In this document: piece by piece, positions 24,130-32,197 of the stretch | Layout of the letters: the number at the start of each line of letters is the position of its first letter | Numbering within the stretch: position 1 is the first letter of the stretch | Source of the DNA: Blastocatellia bacterium | GTDB lineage: Bacteria > Acidobacteriota > Blastocatellia > Pyrinomonadales > Pyrinomonadaceae | Reading direction: 5' to 3' | Assembly (NCBI GenBank): GCA_003488005.1 | Contig: DNND01000031.1 | Span: 1-45,393 of the forward strand | DNA length: 45,393 bases | The notes under the pieces: model-generated | What the model was told of the DNA's origin: nothing | Database searches by the model: none | The model's input: only the letters and a program-made list of their open reading frames with translations | Made by a program: the position numbers and the translations under genes

Positions 24130-26793
24130 ATGAGAAAAAATACCCAAGGCCGCGTGCTGGTTTCCCTGCTGGTTACTTTTTGTTTGTTGCTTTTGCCGGT
24201 AACTGCATTGGCCAAGAAGGGCGATCGCAACTTCAAACAAGGCATGCAATTCGAAAAGGATCAACAGTGGGAAAAGGCCGCGCAGGAATTTACGCTGGCT
24301 GTAGCTGCCGACCCCTCGAATCTGGAGTACCAACTTCATTTCCGGCGCTCGAGTTTCAATGCTTCCCAATCGTACATGCAGCAGGGGCGCGCGCTGGCGG
24401 AGCAACGTGATTTCGTGGGTGCGTACAACGCTTTCCGGCAAGCTTACGGTTACGATCCGGTAAACCAACTCGCGGTGTCTGAGATGGATCGGATGCTGCA
24501 ACTTCAGGGCGTGAAAGAAGGTACCAGCACCGGTAATGGAGCGCGTCCCGGAGAAACCGGTGACGCAACTCAAATGGTGACGGCTACGGACGCGCCGCTG
24601 CCTTCCACGCGCACTGAGCAGTTGCGCGTCATCAGTTATAGCGGCGATTTGAAAGCCTTCATTCGCAGTCTTGCCGAGCAGCTTAACCTCAACGTTATTT
24701 TCGACCGGCAGTCGTTTGTGCAACCGCGCCAGATCGATATCAATCTACGCGACGTCAGTACTTCGCAGGCGCTGGACTATGTCTTTCTTCAGGAAGGATT
24801 GTTTTTTCAAAAGTTGAGTCGCCGCACTATCGTCGTGGCTGATCAAACGCGCCGGCCTCAGTATCAACAACTTGTGTTGCGCACCTTTTATCTGGCCAAC
24901 AGCGATCCGGAAAAAGTAAAGGGATTGGTCCAACAGGCAATACCGCCTTCTGTCGGCCGTCCACAAACGATCGTTGTTTCCGATCCGGCGACCAATAGCT
25001 TGACGGTCCGCGATACGGCCGAAAACGTCCGCTTGATCGGCGAGCTGATTCAAAGCGTTGATAAAGATCGCGCTGAAGTAGTGATGGACGTGAACATCTA
25101 TGAAGTCTCTAACAACGATTTACTGCAATTAGGTAATCAAATAGGATCTGCGTCGTCAGATAACCGGATTACACTTGGAGGTTCGCCCGGCTTATCTGTA
25201 CTAACCGCCAACGGCGCGCGTAACGGAGCAAGTACCGGCGTCAATCTGGCGAGCATTATCGGCGGCGCGCCGACTGCGGCTGCCGCAGCCTTGTTGATTC
25301 CGCCTTCAGTGTTTACTGCGTTTCAAGCTAAAGACAACACCAGGCTGATTGCTTCAACTCAAGTCCACGCTTTCAATGGCGAAGAATCGAGCGCCCGCAT
25401 CGGCCAGCGCGTTCCGGTGCAAACTGCGCAGGCTTATCCGTTCGGAATTCAAACTGGAACTTCGACTACAAACAATGGCTTCCCCAGCGGTGGCTTTCCG
25501 GTAATCAATTATGAGCCGACTGGTTTGACGCTAAAGTTTACGCCCCAGGTTTTTCCCAACCAGGACGTTCAGGTCAAGATGTCGATTGAATCTAAAGACG
25601 TGCTCGGCGCCCGCACGCTGACGCCGACCTTCACTGAACGAACCATCACCGGCACCGCGCGCGTGCAAAATAATCGCACCATGATGCTGGCAAGCGTCGC
25701 CCAGGATGTGCAAAGCAATGGGCGCGCCGGACTGCCGTTGTTAGGATTGATTCCGGTACTCGGCCGTTTGTTCACGTCACCAACTCGCGAAAATCGCCGC
25801 ATCGACATTGTGATTGCGGTGACGCCACGCGTGTTGCGCGCGCCGGCCGTGACTCCGCGTGATGAAGAGATGCGTCCCAGCGGTACACTTCAGTCGCCCA
25901 CCACCGGCTCGCTTGAGGCCATGTTGCGCGAAGCCGATCACGAAGAACAAGTTGCAGCCGCTCGCCAGCAACAGCGAAACGGAGCCGCTCGTGCGAATAA
26001 TTCATTCGAGCCGGCAACTATAGTGCCCGTGAACAATGGCGGCGCAACAGCAACTGTCAACCTAACAACTATTACGCCTCTGGCCACGACGGTCACTACA
26101 GGTTCGGTGGCCAAAAACGAAACGCCGAAGGATGTCGTCGCGACGCAACCGGCGCCGGCTAATAATTCTCAAGTAGCAAAAACTCAAGCGGCACAGGAAG
26201 AATTGCCGGCCTTTGTGCCCGCGCCGAAGTCATTGGTTAGCAATTCGGAAGCGACGCAGGTTGCGGCGGTGAATACGAATTTGAATACGAATGCGGGTGC
26301 GGTCCTGACCAGCATGCCCAAACCGATTGACACGGCACTAACGTCTGTTAGCGCCAACACCAAATCAGCGCAGTTGATATTGGCGCCGTCCGATGCGGTG
26401 ATGAAAGTGGGAGAGACGCGACGGTTTGCACTTGAGCTGACCTCTGACGCTTCGCTGGCGATGGCGATTTTGGCTTTGCGTTTCAATCCGAAGGTGATCA
26501 GGATAAAGGGTCTTTCGGCGGGAACCGCATTGACCGCTGATAACGGCAACAAGGAAGGCGCGCCGGCCATGACTCAGTCTGTAGACGCGACCGGAATGTG
26601 CCTGATATCGCTTTCAAATCTCCGCAGCGCCTTGTCGCTCAAGGACTCGGGACTGTGGCTGTTCATCGACATCGAAGCTTTATCTACCGGAGATGCCGGC
26701 TTGGTTTTCGATACGAACGCTACCCACGTGATGGCTACGGATGCCGGCAACGTGGTGCTTGATTTGTCACCGATTCACGCAACTGTCAAATAG
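24130..26793 (+). CDS. Secretin (GspD/PilQ family) with C-terminal cohesin-like domain
   Basis: 887 residues. There is a signal peptide (1-28), then a helical, TPR-like region (about 30-125) starting KKGDRNFKQGMQFEKDQQWE. N-terminal secretin domains follow (LRVISYSGDLKAFIRSLAEQ and SDPATNSLTVRDTAENVRLI). The secretin pore domain is at about 400-575, with VPVQTAQAYPFG, TGLTLKFTPQVFPNQDVQVK and LPLLGLIPVLGRLFTS. An Ala/Thr/Asn-rich linker (580-740) leads to a ~135-residue beta-rich C-terminal domain (VMKVGETRRFALELTSDASL...) of cohesin type. It forms the outer-membrane channel. The C-terminal domain is an addition to the usual GspD/PilQ plan. Confidence 0.92.
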   Translation: MRKNTQGRVLVSLLVTFCLLLLPVTALAKKGDRNFKQGMQFEKDQQWEKAAQEFTLAVAADPSNLEYQLHFRRSSFNASQSYMQQGRALAEQRDFVGAYNAFRQAYGYDPVNQLAVSEMDRMLQLQGVKEGTSTGNGARPGETGDATQMVTATDAPLPSTRTEQLRVISYSGDLKAFIRSLAEQLNLNVIFDRQSFVQPRQIDINLRDVSTSQALDYVFLQEGLFFQKLSRRTIVVADQTRRPQYQQLVLRTFYLANSDPEKVKGLVQQAIPPSVGRPQTIVVSDPATNSLTVRDTAENVRLIGELIQSVDKDRAEVVMDVNIYEVSNNDLLQLGNQIGSASSDNRITLGGSPGLSVLTANGARNGASTGVNLASIIGGAPTAAAAALLIPPSVFTAFQAKDNTRLIASTQVHAFNGEESSARIGQRVPVQTAQAYPFGIQTGTSTTNNGFPSGGFPVINYEPTGLTLKFTPQVFPNQDVQVKMSIESKDVLGARTLTPTFTERTITGTARVQNNRTMMLASVAQDVQSNGRAGLPLLGLIPVLGRLFTSPTRENRRIDIVIAVTPRVLRAPAVTPRDEEMRPSGTLQSPTTGSLEAMLREADHEEQVAAARQQQRNGAARANNSFEPATIVPVNNGGATATVNLTTITPLATTVTTGSVAKNETPKDVVATQPAPANNSQVAKTQAAQEELPAFVPAPKSLVSNSEATQVAAVNTNLNTNAGAVLTSMPKPIDTALTSVSANTKSAQLILAPSDAVMKVGETRRFALELTSDASLAMAILALRFNPKVIRIKGLSAGTALTADNGNKEGAPAMTQSVDATGMCLISLSNLRSALSLKDSGLWLFIDIEALSTGDAGLVFDTNATHVMATDAGNVVLDLSPIHATVK

Positions 26794-26840
26794 TTGAGAC
26801 GTGAGTTAGAGCACGCAGTGCAAGGTCTGAGCAATTCAAT

Positions 26841-26885
26841 ACGCGGCGACGAGACGAAGGCAGTACCGCTTTCCGGTCGCCGCGT
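26841..26885. other. Perfect 10-bp inverted repeat between secretin and pseudopilin genes
   Basis: ACGCGGCGAC (26841-26850) pairs exactly with GTCGCCGCGT (26876-26885), with a 25-base loop. There is no downstream T-run, so it is not a classical terminator. It could stabilise or process the transcript at the secretin/pseudopilin junction. Confidence 0.55.
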
Positions 26886-26904
26886 AGTCATTTAGGTTTC
26901 GAAC

Positions 26905-27459
26905 GTGATGCTTAAAAAGCGAGAGGGCGGTTTCACCTTAATCGAACTCGTTATCACGATTACCGTGATGACGATAATGACCATGGGCATTATTCCGCTG
27001 GTCAAGCTTTCGGTGAAGCGTCAAAAGGAACAGCAGTTGAGAGACGCATTGCGCGAGGTGCGCACCGCTATCGATGAGTTTCATCGCGATACTGTCGGTT
27101 CAACCTGCCCGACTCCGACTGCCGGCGTGGTTGATCCTCGCAGCAAGGTAATGATTTCCGATTGCACCATCTTTGGCGTAGACAATCCGGATCACTATCC
27201 TCCCGATTTAGACATTCTGGTGAGCGGTGTGAACGTGGTGCCAAGGCCTATCTTTGCCGGGGTACCACAGACGTCGACCAAGAAAAAAGTCTACCTGCGC
27301 AGCATTCCCATCGATCCGATTACAGGCAAAGCTGAATGGGAACTGAGTTCATGCTATGACAGCCCGGGTTCAGGCTCGTGGGGTGGCGAAAATGTTTTCG
27401 ATGTACGCTCAAAGTCGAAAGACACGGCGATGAATGGAGAGAAATACAGTGACTGGTGA
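26905..27459 (+). CDS. Pseudopilin, GspG/PulG-like
   Basis: 184 residues with a type IV prepilin start: a short basic leader MMLKKREGG, cleavage before Phe (G|FTLIELVITITVMTIMTMG), Glu5 of the mature protein present, and one N-terminal hydrophobic helix. The globular part has a Cys pair and the DPITGKAEWELSS segment typical of GspG-type major pseudopilins, which bind calcium near that loop. The prepilin peptidase gene is not in this window. A second pseudopilin follows immediately, the two reading frames nearly abutting. The start could be this position or the next ATG. Confidence 0.88.
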   Translation: MMLKKREGGFTLIELVITITVMTIMTMGIIPLVKLSVKRQKEQQLRDALREVRTAIDEFHRDTVGSTCPTPTAGVVDPRSKVMISDCTIFGVDNPDHYPPDLDILVSGVNVVPRPIFAGVPQTSTKKKVYLRSIPIDPITGKAEWELSSCYDSPGSGSWGGENVFDVRSKSKDTAMNGEKYSDW

Positions 27460-27460
27460 A

Positions 27461-27919
27461 ATGCAGGAGGCAGGAGCAGTCGGCAGAAGGCAGGAACTTG
27501 GAAATCGGCGTTCGTCGCTGCTGCCGTCTGCTGTCCGCCGTCTGCCGTCTGGTTTCACGCTGCTGGAGTTGATGATAGTAATTACGGTCATCATCATTCT
27601 GGCGGCCATCGCTTTGCCGCAATATCAAAAGACGATCCTTTCAACGCGCGAAGCCGTGCTGCGGGACGATCTTTCCAAAATGCGCAGCCTGATAGATCAA
27701 TACGCCGCTGACAAGCAGAAACTGCCACAGTCGCTGGACGAGTTGGTTAGCTCGGGCTACATGCGCGAGTTGCCGAAAGACCCAATTACCGGACAAGCTG
27801 ATTGGGCGGTAACCACCGGCGACGATCCTAATTCCGGCTCGGGCGAGCAGGGCGTAACCGACGTGCACAGCGCCTCAACCGATGTTTCGTCGGAAGGCAC
27901 GCCGTATAACGAATGGTGA
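27461..27919 (+). CDS. Pseudopilin, GspG-like, with repeat-derived long leader
   Basis: 152 residues from the ATG one base after the previous stop (another in-frame ATG at 27434 would overlap that gene). The mature pseudopilin begins at SG|FTLLELMIVITVIIILAAI and ends with DPITGQADWAVTTGDDPNSG and ...TPYNEW, close to the preceding gene, so the two are paralogues. The leader before the cleavage Gly is about 30 residues, against 6-15 in most prepilins, and it is encoded by a 7-bp periodic palindrome. No in-frame ATG, GTG or TTG occurs closer to the cleavage site, so the long leader seems real. Confidence 0.82.
   Translation: MQEAGAVGRRQELGNRRSSLLPSAVRRLPSGFTLLELMIVITVIIILAAIALPQYQKTILSTREAVLRDDLSKMRSLIDQYAADKQKLPQSLDELVSSGYMRELPKDPITGQADWAVTTGDDPNSGSGEQGVTDVHSASTDVSSEGTPYNEW
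27464..27551. repeat. 7-bp periodic palindrome, family G, inside a coding region
   Basis: The left arm has 7-mers of the type CAGGAGG/AGAAGGC (27464-27498) and the right arm 7-mers of the type CCGTCTG (27524-27551); the arms are roughly complementary. It lies wholly within the leader-coding part of the second pseudopilin gene. Because 7 is not a multiple of 3, the encoded peptide is not itself repetitive. Confidence 0.8.
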
Positions 27920-27925
27920 GCTAAA

Positions 27926-28044
27926 ATTTCGGATTGCGGATTTCGAATTTCGAAATGGCGTTTTTTGAAGCGCGAGTGACTGACGTAAGAAGTACGTTGC
28001 GAGAGCAAAAATCCGAAATCCGAAATTCGCAATCCGAAATTCTT
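27926..28044. repeat. 7-bp periodic palindrome, family A (complete)
   Basis: The left arm, 27926-27953, has 7-mers of the type ATTTCGG/ATTTCGA; the right arm, 28010-28044, reads AATCCGA, AATCCGA, AATTCGC, AATCCGA, AATTCTT. The arms are complementary around a 56-base centre. The right arm is the same sequence found directly before the gene at 119, and here too ends just before an ATG (28047). Confidence 0.88.
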
Positions 28045-28046
28045 CA

Positions 28047-28994
28047 ATGCCTAACCCTTTTTCAAAAATAATTCATCCCTGGTATCCCGCAAACGCGATC
28101 GGGTTTGAAAAGAGTCTGCTTACCATGGTCCAACTCGAGCGCGGCAAGAACGGGAGTACTCTTAAGCGCGCCGCCACGGTCTCGTTGCCCGAATCCCTGA
28201 TTCGTCCCAGCTTTGATGAAACAAACATTTCCGATCCGTCTGAACTGGCCCGGGCGCTCAACGACCTCGCCGTCAGCGCCGGTCTGTCGCAACGCAAGCG
28301 TTGGTCGGCAAGTTTGCCCGACGCCGCCAGTCGTAGTCTGATCATGACCCTGGAGTCAAATCCCGGTTCACATGCTGAGCTCGAAGAAGTGCTCACCTGG
28401 AAGGCTGAGCGCGGGTTCGGCGCCCCGCTTGACGAGTTGTCGTTATCTCGCGAGCGCCTGCCGCAGGACGCCCAGGGACGTGATCGGTATCTGCTGGTGG
28501 GCACGCGCTCGGCAGTGCTCGCTGAGTACGAGAACGTTTTGCACATGCTTGGCTGGCGCGCCGGTTTGGTGCTGCCGCGGCACGTGGCGGAAGGGCAGTG
28601 GCTTACTTTAAATGGCTCAAGAGACGACGCGCTGTTGCTGAGTTCTTCAGCCACGGGTTTTACCGCGGTAGTTTTTCGCGGCAAGCAACCACTGATAATC
28701 CGCACCGTCATCTGCGAGCCCGATGAATGTGAAGACGAGCTTTATCGCCTGCTTCTCTTTTATCGCGATAAGCGATCCGGCGAGGGAGAACTTGGGGCTA
28801 GCCTGCTTAGCAGACTTTTGGTTGTTGGCGATGCCATCAGCAAGGAACGGATTACCAGCATCGTTCGCGACACGCTCGGCGTTGATCTGCGACCGCTGGA
28901 AGCCGAGGACCTTGGCTTACAACTTTCGACCCGCCAGCTAAGTTTTGACTCCATCGCCGCACCGGCCGGGCTGGCGACGTTGTCCTGGAAATAG
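28047..28994 (+). CDS. PilM/GspL-like actin-fold protein
   Basis: 315 residues resembling the PilM/GspL cytoplasmic scaffold of pilus and type II secretion machines. It starts with an AIGFEKSLLTMVQLERGKNG segment (actin-like phosphate-loop region). WSASLPDAASRSLIMTLESN and VLTWKAERGFGAPLDELSLS follow, as in PilM, and a second actin subdomain carries LLLSSSATGFTAVVFRGKQP. PilM normally binds the PilN N-terminus; no PilN/PilO-like genes follow here, as the next gene is a sigma factor. The assignment rests on fold-like segments and on being the last gene of the secretion set. Confidence 0.72.
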   Translation: MPNPFSKIIHPWYPANAIGFEKSLLTMVQLERGKNGSTLKRAATVSLPESLIRPSFDETNISDPSELARALNDLAVSAGLSQRKRWSASLPDAASRSLIMTLESNPGSHAELEEVLTWKAERGFGAPLDELSLSRERLPQDAQGRDRYLLVGTRSAVLAEYENVLHMLGWRAGLVLPRHVAEGQWLTLNGSRDDALLLSSSATGFTAVVFRGKQPLIIRTVICEPDECEDELYRLLLFYRDKRSGEGELGASLLSRLLVVGDAISKERITSIVRDTLGVDLRPLEAEDLGLQLSTRQLSFDSIAAPAGLATLSWK

Positions 28995-29058
28995 GGCAAG
29001 CAACGCCGCCCGACGGCTTGAAACATCTGTGATTTCCCGGACGTAATACCTCCGCATA

Positions 29059-29667
29059 ATGAGTATGTCAGCATCACCCAATCTATTTAGTTTCAGCAGC
29101 GCTGCCGATCGCGAACTGGTCGCAACCGCCGCGCAAGGTCTTGAAGGCGGTTTTGAAGAACTGGTCCGGCGTTATCAACGACCAATATCGGCTTACGTCT
29201 ACCGCATGGTCGGCGACTATGATATTGCGCTTGATTTGACTCAGGAAATCTTTATCAAGATTTACGCCTCGCTTTCGCGCTACCGGCCGGAGTTTAAGTT
29301 TTCCACCTGGATTTACAAGATTGCGCATAATGCCGCTATCGATCATCTGCGCCGCAATGCCGGGCGCGAACGCTCGATCAACGGCGGCACTGAAAGCGAA
29401 CCGCAGCAACTGGCAATTGAAAGTAAGGGTCTCAGTCCGGAGCAACAGAGTGAACGCGAAGAGCGCCGGATCGAGATTGAGGGAGTCGTTCGTTTGTTGC
29501 CGACGGCCTATCGCGAGCTTATCGTCCTGCGCCATTCACAGGATCTGACTTACGAAGAGATAGTCGAAGTAACTGGTTTGCCGCTGGGCACCGTCAAGAA
29601 TCGCCTGTTTCGCGCGCGCGAGATGATGCGTCAGCAGTTCCTGCTGCGAGGCATTACCGGAGTTTAG
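29059..29667 (+). CDS. ECF-type RNA polymerase sigma factor (RpoE-like)
   Basis: 202 residues. Region 2 (about 30-105) contains YVYRMVGDYDIALDLTQEIF and FSTWIYKIAHNAAIDHLRRN, which recognise the -10 element and melt DNA. Region 4 (about 140-195) has LPTAYRELIVLRHSQDLTYE and EIVEVTGLPLGTVKNRLFRA, the -35-binding helix-turn-helix. No region 1.1/3 is present, so it is a group 4 sigma factor. The anti-sigma gene starts 12 bases after the stop, the normal arrangement. Two ATGs (29059, 29065) are possible. Confidence 0.92.
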   Translation: MSMSASPNLFSFSSAADRELVATAAQGLEGGFEELVRRYQRPISAYVYRMVGDYDIALDLTQEIFIKIYASLSRYRPEFKFSTWIYKIAHNAAIDHLRRNAGRERSINGGTESEPQQLAIESKGLSPEQQSEREERRIEIEGVVRLLPTAYRELIVLRHSQDLTYEEIVEVTGLPLGTVKNRLFRAREMMRQQFLLRGITGV

Positions 29668-29679
29668 CTTTTTCATTTG

Positions 29680-30258
29680 ATGACTAGCGAAAATAATATC
29701 TGTGAGAGCGACCAGATCGCCGCGTTCGTGGACGACGAACTGGAACCGGCGCGACGATCAGCGTTTGAACGGCACGTTAGCATCTGTGATTCCTGTGCCG
29801 CTGAGTTGCGTGCCCATCGCACGTTCATGCGTGAACTCGATACTGCTCTTGCCGGCCGTTTCGATCTGGAAGTGCCTCCCGACTTTGCAAAAGTTGTCGC
29901 TGTACACGCTCAGAATGATATGCGCGGCGTGCGCGATCGCGCGGAGCATCGCAAAGCCTTGCGCTACTGCATCGTTCTGGGGATGGTTGCGTTTGCTTTG
30001 TTAGGAGTCGCCTCCAGCCGCGCTGTCATTGCCAATATCCAATCATTTTTTAAAGCAATATTTGGAATAATCAGTCTATTCGGAAAAACTATTTACGATG
30101 CCATGGCCGGGTTTTCAGTGCTCGCGCGCGTCTTTCGCCGGAGCATTGTTGGTGACGCCGGTTTCTCGGATCTAGTGGCCCTCCTCTTGTTTGTTTTTGC
30201 TATCGGTTTCCTCACGCTTTTGATATCACGCTACCACCGAACTCGCGTGCTCGACTAA
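29680..30258 (+). CDS. Anti-sigma factor with zinc-finger domain
   Basis: 192 residues. The N-terminal anti-sigma zinc-finger (zf-HC2) is ICESDQIAAFVDDELEPARR followed by the metal motif HVSICDSC (H-x3-C-x2-C). Two hydrophobic segments lie downstream (about 90-110 and 160-182), so the protein is membrane-held. This fits the standard role: sequestering the sigma factor encoded directly upstream and releasing it on an envelope signal. The ATG at 29680 is preferred to a TTG three bases earlier. The next gene starts 11 bases after the stop, making a three-gene operon. Confidence 0.85.
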   Translation: MTSENNICESDQIAAFVDDELEPARRSAFERHVSICDSCAAELRAHRTFMRELDTALAGRFDLEVPPDFAKVVAVHAQNDMRGVRDRAEHRKALRYCIVLGMVAFALLGVASSRAVIANIQSFFKAIFGIISLFGKTIYDAMAGFSVLARVFRRSIVGDAGFSDLVALLLFVFAIGFLTLLISRYHRTRVLD

Positions 30259-30269
30259 GCGCGGTTCGC

Positions 30270-31268
30270 ATGCACCTATCCAAGTCATCAATGGGTAATG
30301 CCTCGCTTTTCTGGCGCGGCTTAGATCTGTCTATCTTCAGAATGTTTTTGCATTCCGGTTTACTGCTGGTTGCCGTCGCGTGCATGCAATACGCCGCGCA
30401 GGCGCAAGCTCCGCCACTGCCGCAGCCAACGGATTCTCCCTACATTGTTGAGGGAGTATCGGACACGGACGTTTATGCAATCGGACATTCATTGCAAATA
30501 AACGGTACGGTAAAAAAGGGAGCGATCGCTTTGGGCGGCGATGTAATTGTTCGCGGCGTGGTGGAACAAGACGTGGCGGCGATCGGCGGGTCGGTTATCC
30601 TGCTGGAAGGGGGGCGCATTGGCGGTGACGTAATGGTGGTGGGCGGCGCATATCAACATGCCGATCAGATCCCCAATCGCAATCCACAGGCGATGACAAT
30701 CATGTACGCCGGCTACGAGCAGGAACTGCGAAACATAATGCGCAACCCCAAAGACCTGCTGGCGCCAAAGTGGTCGGCCGCATATGTCGGCTTTCGTTTG
30801 CTGGCTGTGCTCTTCTGGTTTATCGTGTCGCTCGCCCTGACCGCGGCCATGCCGGGAACAATCAGTCGCGGCATCGCGCGACTGCAACTCACAAGCCTGC
30901 GAGTGGCGCTGATCGGATTCATTGGCGCGCTTGTAATCGGGGTGGGAGTACCGTCTGCACTGCGTTTCCTGCCCGCCCCGGTCAGTGCCCTGGTCGGACT
31001 GATGGCGCTGTTGTTGATATTGATTGCAGCTCTCTTTGGACGCGTAATGATTTACGCCGCCACCGGCCGTTGGCTGCAACGAAAGTTTCTCAGACTCGGC
31101 AGAAATTCCGAGGCAGTAGCGCTGCTGGCTGGTACTGTTTTTTGGATCACTCTCTCTTCGCTACCGTACATTTGGCCCTTCATCGTTGCCCTGATTTTGG
31201 TTACCAGCCTTGGCCTGGCTCTCACCGCGCGCTACAAGGTTGGCTTTAATCGCAAAGCAAACGGTTAA
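30270..31268 (+). CDS. Bactofilin-like (polymer-forming) domain protein with membrane segments
   Basis: 332 residues. A hydrophobic export/anchor segment near 25-45 is followed by a right-handed beta-helix-like region of short repeats (GHSLQINGTVKKGAIALGGD, VIVRGVVEQDVAAIGGSVIL), the pattern of the polymer-forming cytoskeletal/bactofilin family. Four hydrophobic helices follow (about 175-325). Such fusions are common in acidobacterial genomes and probably organise the envelope. It lies 11 bases after the anti-sigma factor gene, so its expression may depend on the same ECF sigma. The start is uncertain: ATGs at 30291 and 30342 are also in frame. Confidence 0.75.
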   Translation: MHLSKSSMGNASLFWRGLDLSIFRMFLHSGLLLVAVACMQYAAQAQAPPLPQPTDSPYIVEGVSDTDVYAIGHSLQINGTVKKGAIALGGDVIVRGVVEQDVAAIGGSVILLEGGRIGGDVMVVGGAYQHADQIPNRNPQAMTIMYAGYEQELRNIMRNPKDLLAPKWSAAYVGFRLLAVLFWFIVSLALTAAMPGTISRGIARLQLTSLRVALIGFIGALVIGVGVPSALRFLPAPVSALVGLMALLLILIAALFGRVMIYAATGRWLQRKFLRLGRNSEAVALLAGTVFWITLSSLPYIWPFIVALILVTSLGLALTARYKVGFNRKANG

Positions 31269-31271
31269 TCT

Positions 31272-31353
31272 GTAAAAGCAAACTGTTAGTTTGCGGTGGT
31301 TATCGAGCCCTCAGGCTGAGTGATAACCAGCTATCGCAAACTAACAGTTGCTA
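31272..31353. repeat. Palindrome, family D copy 3
   Basis: The left arm AAACTGTTAGTTTGCGGTGG matches copies 1 and 2, and the inner stem pairs TTATC with GATAA where the others pair TTGC/GCAA and TCGC/GCGA. The right arm has lost two bases near its end (CAGTTGCTAAAG). Confidence 0.88.
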
Positions 31354-31359
31354 AAGAGC

Positions 31360-31717
31360 GTGGCATAGACTTTAGAAAGCTCTGATCAAGGGGATGAACA
31401 ATTTGTATTGAGCCCGCGAAGCGTGGCGTCAGCATAAAGCCTGGAGCGGCGCGGAACCCCAGGACGACGACAGTTAAAAGCGCCCGGAACGCGCGAAGCG
31501 TGCGATAGCGAAAACGCTGCGATTTACCTGTCCTCAACGGCTGTCGCCCACTTCATGGGCTCTTCCTTTTACCTGAACGATCCCTGGGGGTTCGCTCCGC
31601 TCCACCCCAGGCTTTATGCTGGCGCCACGCTTCGCGGGCTCAGTGCAAGCTTTCACCAACTTGTTCAGGACTTCCTTTAGTCTGTATCCCCCACAAACAG
31701 ACTAAAGTCTATGCCAC
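31360..31717. repeat. 358-bp element with perfect 16-bp terminal inverted repeats (family F, nested)
   Basis: The ends are GTGGCATAGACTTTAG (31360-31375) and its exact reverse complement (31702-31717). Nested inside is a second inverted pair, with a left arm at 31409-31444 beginning TGAGCCCGCGAAGCGTGGCG and the reverse complement at 31607-31642. No ORF of a transposase is present. It resembles a non-autonomous, MITE-like element or a stack of REP-type repeats. Confidence 0.8.
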
Positions 31718-32197
31718 TCCGGCTGTGAAAAGCGCAAACACACTGAAAAATATCAACGAATCCGAGGCCCGGCGCATCAAAAACTCTCCCCGGGCGGAAG
31801 CGTGGGATTTGTGCAACTTTTTCGAACACGGGGCGTGACCATGATGGACTAGCATGCTCACTCAGACCGAAGCCAGATTTAGTAGCGAGTAAACCCTGCA
31901 GTCCCAGGAGCCTGCAAGTCTTTCATTCTTATCTGCGTTTACCGGCAGGAATCCGCGGCTATTTTTTGGGTGGTGGAGAAACTCGAGCTTGGGTAAGCCA
32001 CTTGTAACCACCGGCGGCAAACCGGTGTCTGTCTTAATTGGCAGTGGGATTCGAGTGCCCGGCTGAGGGACATAAACAGAACAATCGTTGAGTTTTATGC
32101 GTAACACATTGGACAGCGCGAGTTTGCAGTTGCCGATCCCCTACATTTTGTTCTAAGTAATCGATCGCGTTGTTCTCAAAGAAAACCTGGAGGAGTA

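Larger units (their letters stand above)
31269..32197. other. Large intergenic region carrying two palindromic elements
   Basis: 929 bases without a gene. It holds palindrome D copy 3 (31272-31353) and the 358-bp element (31360-31717), almost back to back, so repeats fill the first half. From 31718 to 32197 I see no gene, no repeat of the families listed and no clear promoter hexamers. The downstream gene has a good ribosome-binding site at its start, so its promoter should lie in this part. Confidence 0.7.

Noticed and set aside
31331..31537. Minus-strand ORF within the 358-bp element as a transposase fragment
   Set aside because: It has no transposase motifs, and the sequence is explained by the nested inverted repeats.
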